8,107 nt of DNA from Acidobacteriaceae bacterium (GTDB taxonomy: Bacteria; Acidobacteriota; Terriglobia; Terriglobales; Acidobacteriaceae), in the NCBI GenBank assembly GCA_003152795.1, contig PMBA01000248.1, positions 1,376-9,482 on the forward strand. The letters run 5' to 3'. Below the pieces are notes generated by a model that was given only the letters and a program-made list of their open reading frames with translations, ran no database searches and was not told the DNA's origin. Both the position numbers and the translations under genes were made by a program. Below, piece by piece: positions 6,338 to 8,107 of the stretch (position 1 is the stretch's first letter; every line of letters begins with the position of its first letter).

Positions 6338-6709
6338 ATGCGTCGGATGTTCGCCGGAATTCTTATTCTGCTGTCTGTCTTTATAATGGGCGCGCTGGCG
6401 GCGGCCGAAAATCAGTTGGGAATCCGAGACAACTACCGGGTCACTTTTTCAGAAAACGTTCGGGTCGCGGACACGCTCTTGCCCCAGGGCAACTACGAGA
6501 TCCGGCACGAGATGCAGGGCTCCGACCACATCATGGTGTTCCGGCAGTTGGGCAAGAAGAATCCGGTTGAGGTGCGCGCAAAATGCAACCTGGTTCCCCT
6601 GACCGCGAAGGCCGATAAGGATCAGACCATTTACATCCTGAACGCGGCGAACGAGCGCGTTCTGCAGGAGCTCGTGTTCAAAGGCGATCGCGCCAAGCAC
6701 GTCTTTTAG
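6338..6709 (+). CDS. Small secreted hypothetical protein, 123 aa
   Basis: I do not recognise a named family. Residues 1-23 form a Sec signal peptide (RR at 2-3, hydrophobic core 5-20, cleavage likely after AAA at 21-23), leaving about 100 mature residues. The mature part reads as alternating beta strands: YRVTFSENVRVADTLLPQG, YEIRHEMQ, HIMVFRQ, VEVRAKCNLVPL, IYILNA and LQELVFKG. The phrase DTLLPQGNYEIRH resembles the LPAGxY element of small exported beta-sandwich proteins that I associate with Acidobacteriota. It has one cysteine (Cys83), hence no internal disulfide. The start is certain because AAGGAGG lies five bases before ATG 6338, the strongest Shine-Dalgarno site in the window, which suggests high expression. 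It stands alone, with a terminator before it and a hairpin after it. An envelope or extracellular role is inferred from the signal peptide only. Confidence 0.83.
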   Translation: MRRMFAGILILLSVFIMGALAAAENQLGIRDNYRVTFSENVRVADTLLPQGNYEIRHEMQGSDHIMVFRQLGKKNPVEVRAKCNLVPLTAKADKDQTIYILNAANERVLQELVFKGDRAKHVF

Positions 6710-6738
6710 CTGGAGGCCGAAAACACCTCACAGTGTCT

Positions 6739-6774
6739 GGCTTGAAGGGTGCTCAGTAGAATACCCCCCAAGCC
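6739..6774 (+). terminator. Imperfect hairpin downstream of the 123-aa gene, terminator-like without a T-run
   Basis: GGCTTG (6739-6744) pairs with CAAGCC (6769-6774). After a two-by-two internal loop, GGGT (6747-6750) pairs with ACCC (6763-6766). The hairpin lies about 30 bases past the stop codon, where a 3' end would be expected. No T-run follows, so termination would need another mechanism, or the hairpin may only protect the 3' end. Confidence 0.35.
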
Positions 6775-6798
6775 TGCAACCTCGTGAATCGTTGCCCA

Positions 6799-6875
6799 CG
6801 GCCCCACGCTCGAAATACGCGAGTACTGGGGCCGCAGGTCGCATCCGTGATGGGTTACCGTGGTGGGGCCGACCT
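6799..6875 (+). other. Overlapping alternative hairpins between the 123-aa gene and lon
   Basis: One left arm, CGGCCCCAC (6799-6807), can pair with either of two right arms: TGGGGCCG at 6827-6834 (eight pairs, plus CTCG/CGAG inside at 6809-6812 and 6820-6823) or GTGGGGCCG at 6863-6871 (nine pairs). A third pairing, AGGTCG (6836-6841) with CGACCT (6870-6875), overlaps the second right arm and would fit with the first fold. The region lies upstream of the best lon promoter, so it would matter only in a longer transcript, or else act as DNA. Confidence 0.4.
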
Positions 6876-6886
6876 ACTTCTGTGTC

Positions 6887-6914
6887 TTGCAAAACGCTAA
6901 AAAAGGTCTAGAAT
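6887..6914 (+). promoter_or_regulatory. Sigma-70-like promoter of lon
   Basis: TTGCAA (6887-6892) and TAGAAT (6909-6914) are separated by 16 bases, the best -35/-10 pair in the lon upstream region. Initiation near 6921 would give a leader of about 75 bases that contains the HspR-type operator. A weaker TTGCAT (6935-6940) lies closer to the gene but lacks a convincing -10 partner. Confidence 0.5.
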
Positions 6915-6966
6915 TCAACAACCTAGCACGGAGCTTGCATCTTTTGGCCAGTTCAGTTCATCCAAG

Positions 6967-6987
6967 GTTGAGTGAAAGTCACTCAAG
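6967..6987 (+). promoter_or_regulatory. HspR operator (HAIR element) upstream of lon
   Basis: The arms GTTGAGT (6967-6973) and ACTCAAG (6981-6987), separated by seven bases, match the HspR-associated inverted repeat CTTGAGT-N7-ACTCAAG at 13 of 14 arm positions. The only difference is the first base. The true symmetric core is TTGAGTG/CACTCAA around AAAGT. HspR is a MerR-family heat-shock repressor working with DnaK, and in Streptomyces it controls dnaK, clpB and lon, so finding the site directly before lon fits well. The right arm overlaps the lon Shine-Dalgarno AAGGA (6985-6989). Relative to the best promoter the site is downstream, about +46 to +66, suggesting a roadblock or a promoter I did not find. 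Confidence 0.72.
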
Positions 6988-6995
6988 GAAAAATC

Positions 6996-8107
6996 ATGAG
7001 CGATCCCGTTTCTACCGAGCTCACTTCTTACGACACCACCGAGCGCTCGCTGCCCATTCTGCCCGTGCGCGACACGGTTCTGTTCCCCCACGCGGTGCTC
7101 CCTTTAACGGTCGGCCGCGAGAGTTCCGTGCAGCTGATTAACTCGCTCGGCGACGACAAAACCATCGTCGTCGTGGCCCAGCGCGAGGCCCGCGTGGACT
7201 CGCCGCAGCCCACCGACCTCTACACCATCGGAACCCTGGCAGTCGTGCACAAAGTCGTCAAAATGCCCAACCAGAGCCTGTTTGTTTTTGCCGAAGGCCT
7301 GGAGCGCGTCCGGCTGGCTGATTTCGCGCAGCTTACCCCGTTTATGCGTGCTCGCGTGACCACGATTCCAGAGACCATTCCGCCCAAGGATTCCGAAATT
7401 GAGGCGCTCCAGCGCAATGTCCTGACCCTGTTCCAGCAGATCGTCGCTGGTTCGCCGACGCTCTCCGACGAGCTGTCGACGGTGGCGATGAACGTTGAAG
7501 AGCCCGGCCGCCTGGTCGACTTTATCGCCTCGTCTCTGCCTTCGCTTTCCACCGCCGACAAGCAGGAAACGCTGGAGACCAGCGACGTCCGTGTCCGCCT
7601 GGAAAAAATCAATCAGCACCTCGCCAAAGAGTTGGAAGTCCAGCAACTGCGAAACAAGATCCAGTCGGAAGTGCAGGATCGTGTGCAGCAGACCCAGCGC
7701 GAATACTACTTGCGCGAGCAGATGAAGGCTATCCAGAAGGAACTGGGCGAGCAGGACGAGGGCCAGCGCGATACCGAAGAACTGAAGCAGAAGATCGAAT
7801 CCGCCGGCATGCCCGACGAAGTGAAAAAGGAAGCGCTGAAGGAATTGGGCCGGCTCACCCGCATGTCGCCGATGGCGGCCGATTATTCGGTTACCCGCAA
7901 CTACATTGAGTGGCTGGCGGTCCTGCCCTGGGCGAAAACTTCAGGCGGAGAAATTGAAATCCTGAAGGCGAAAGAGATTCTCGACGCCGACCACTACGAT
8001 TTGCAGAAAGTGAAAGACCGCATCCTCGACTATCTGTCCGTGCGGCGCCTCAAGCCCAACATGAAAGGGCCGATCCTGTGTTTCGTCGGGCCTCCCGGCG
8101 TCGGCAA
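6996..8107 (+). CDS. lon: ATP-dependent Lon protease, N-terminal part (cut by the window end)
   Basis: The first 370 codons of Lon, the hexameric AAA+ serine protease that degrades misfolded and regulatory proteins in the cytoplasm. A full-length protein is usually near 800 aa, so over half is outside the window. Residues 17-205 are the LON substrate-binding domain, opening with LPILPVRDTVLFPHAVLPLTVGR. Residues 205-260 form the helical coiled-coil with the hallmark REYYLREQMKAIQKELGE (235-252). The alpha region with YIEWLAVLPWAK (303-314) follows, and then the AAA+ start GPILCFVGPPGVG, where the sequence stops in the lysine codon of Walker A. The Ser-Lys protease dyad therefore cannot be seen. 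The ATG at 6996 has AAGGA six bases upstream and fits the family start. The HAIR element just before it points to HspR control. The frame is intact to the edge, so the gene is probably functional. Confidence 0.96.
   Translation, partial: MSDPVSTELTSYDTTERSLPILPVRDTVLFPHAVLPLTVGRESSVQLINSLGDDKTIVVVAQREARVDSPQPTDLYTIGTLAVVHKVVKMPNQSLFVFAEGLERVRLADFAQLTPFMRARVTTIPETIPPKDSEIEALQRNVLTLFQQIVAGSPTLSDELSTVAMNVEEPGRLVDFIASSLPSLSTADKQETLETSDVRVRLEKINQHLAKELEVQQLRNKIQSEVQDRVQQTQREYYLREQMKAIQKELGEQDEGQRDTEELKQKIESAGMPDEVKKEALKELGRLTRMSPMAADYSVTRNYIEWLAVLPWAKTSGGEIEILKAKEILDADHYDLQKVKDRILDYLSVRRLKPNMKGPILCFVGPPGVG

Noticed and set aside
6921..6987. HrcA operator CIRCE upstream of lon
   Set aside because: CTAGCAC near 6923-6929 resembles one CIRCE half-site, but there is no GAGTGCTAA partner nine bases further on. 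The GAGTG/CACTC repeat at 6971-6984 has the spacing and orientation of HAIR, not of CIRCE.
7104..7646. 180-aa open frame antisense to lon
   Set aside because: It lies wholly within the Lon N-terminal domain, has no domain of its own, and is a shadow of the real frame.

Overview
The window looks like ordinary chromosomal DNA from an Acidobacteriota genome, probably class Terriglobia (the Koribacter/Sulfotelmatobacter side of the phylum). This placement is inference. It rests on high GC, two secreted proteins of a kind I associate with that phylum, and intergenic pieces that resemble dispersed repeats common there (the one whose plus-strand reading is CHPERSEG, and a multi-hairpin repeat containing AGCGCTTCAGCGCT). 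I see no phage genes, transposase, CRISPR array, rRNA or tRNA.

Layout from left to right. Positions 1-163 are non-coding. hslR (164-544, +) encodes an S4-domain RNA-binding protein and converges, across 29 bases, with an unrecognised secreted protein of 334 aa (574-1578, -). A 314-base gap (1579-1892) holds that gene's promoter, a dispersed-repeat fragment and a small hairpin. ppc (1893-4706, -) encodes a complete phosphoenolpyruvate carboxylase. A short divergent promoter region (4707-4795) separates it from a RimI-like GNAT acetyltransferase (4796-5299, +). A hairpin-rich repeat (5310-5392) leads into pheA (5413-6222, +), a monofunctional prephenate dehydratase with a C-terminal ACT domain, which ends in a probable intrinsic terminator. 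Next comes a small secreted protein of 123 aa (6338-6709, +) with a strong Shine-Dalgarno site and a hairpin just before it. A structured intergenic region follows, and then the first 370 codons of lon (6996 to the window end, +), cut inside the Walker A motif.

The genes do not form one operon. Metabolically, ppc makes oxaloacetate from PEP, while pheA commits chorismate-derived prephenate to phenylalanine. Both draw on the PEP pool, and both proteins keep the residues expected for feedback inhibition (aspartate for Ppc, phenylalanine for PheA). hslR and lon are both protein-quality or heat-shock functions, but they lie 6.4 kb apart and only lon carries a recognisable heat-shock operator.

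The best regulatory find is an inverted repeat at 6967-6987, right before lon. It matches the HspR operator HAIR (CTTGAGT-N7-ACTCAAG) at 13 of 14 arm positions and overlaps the lon ribosome binding site. A second pattern is that three genes in a row (the 334-aa protein, ppc and the acetyltransferase) have no Shine-Dalgarno site and instead a -10-like hexamer 5 to 9 bases before the start codon, which suggests leaderless or near-leaderless mRNAs. I found no convincing new multi-gene system here.
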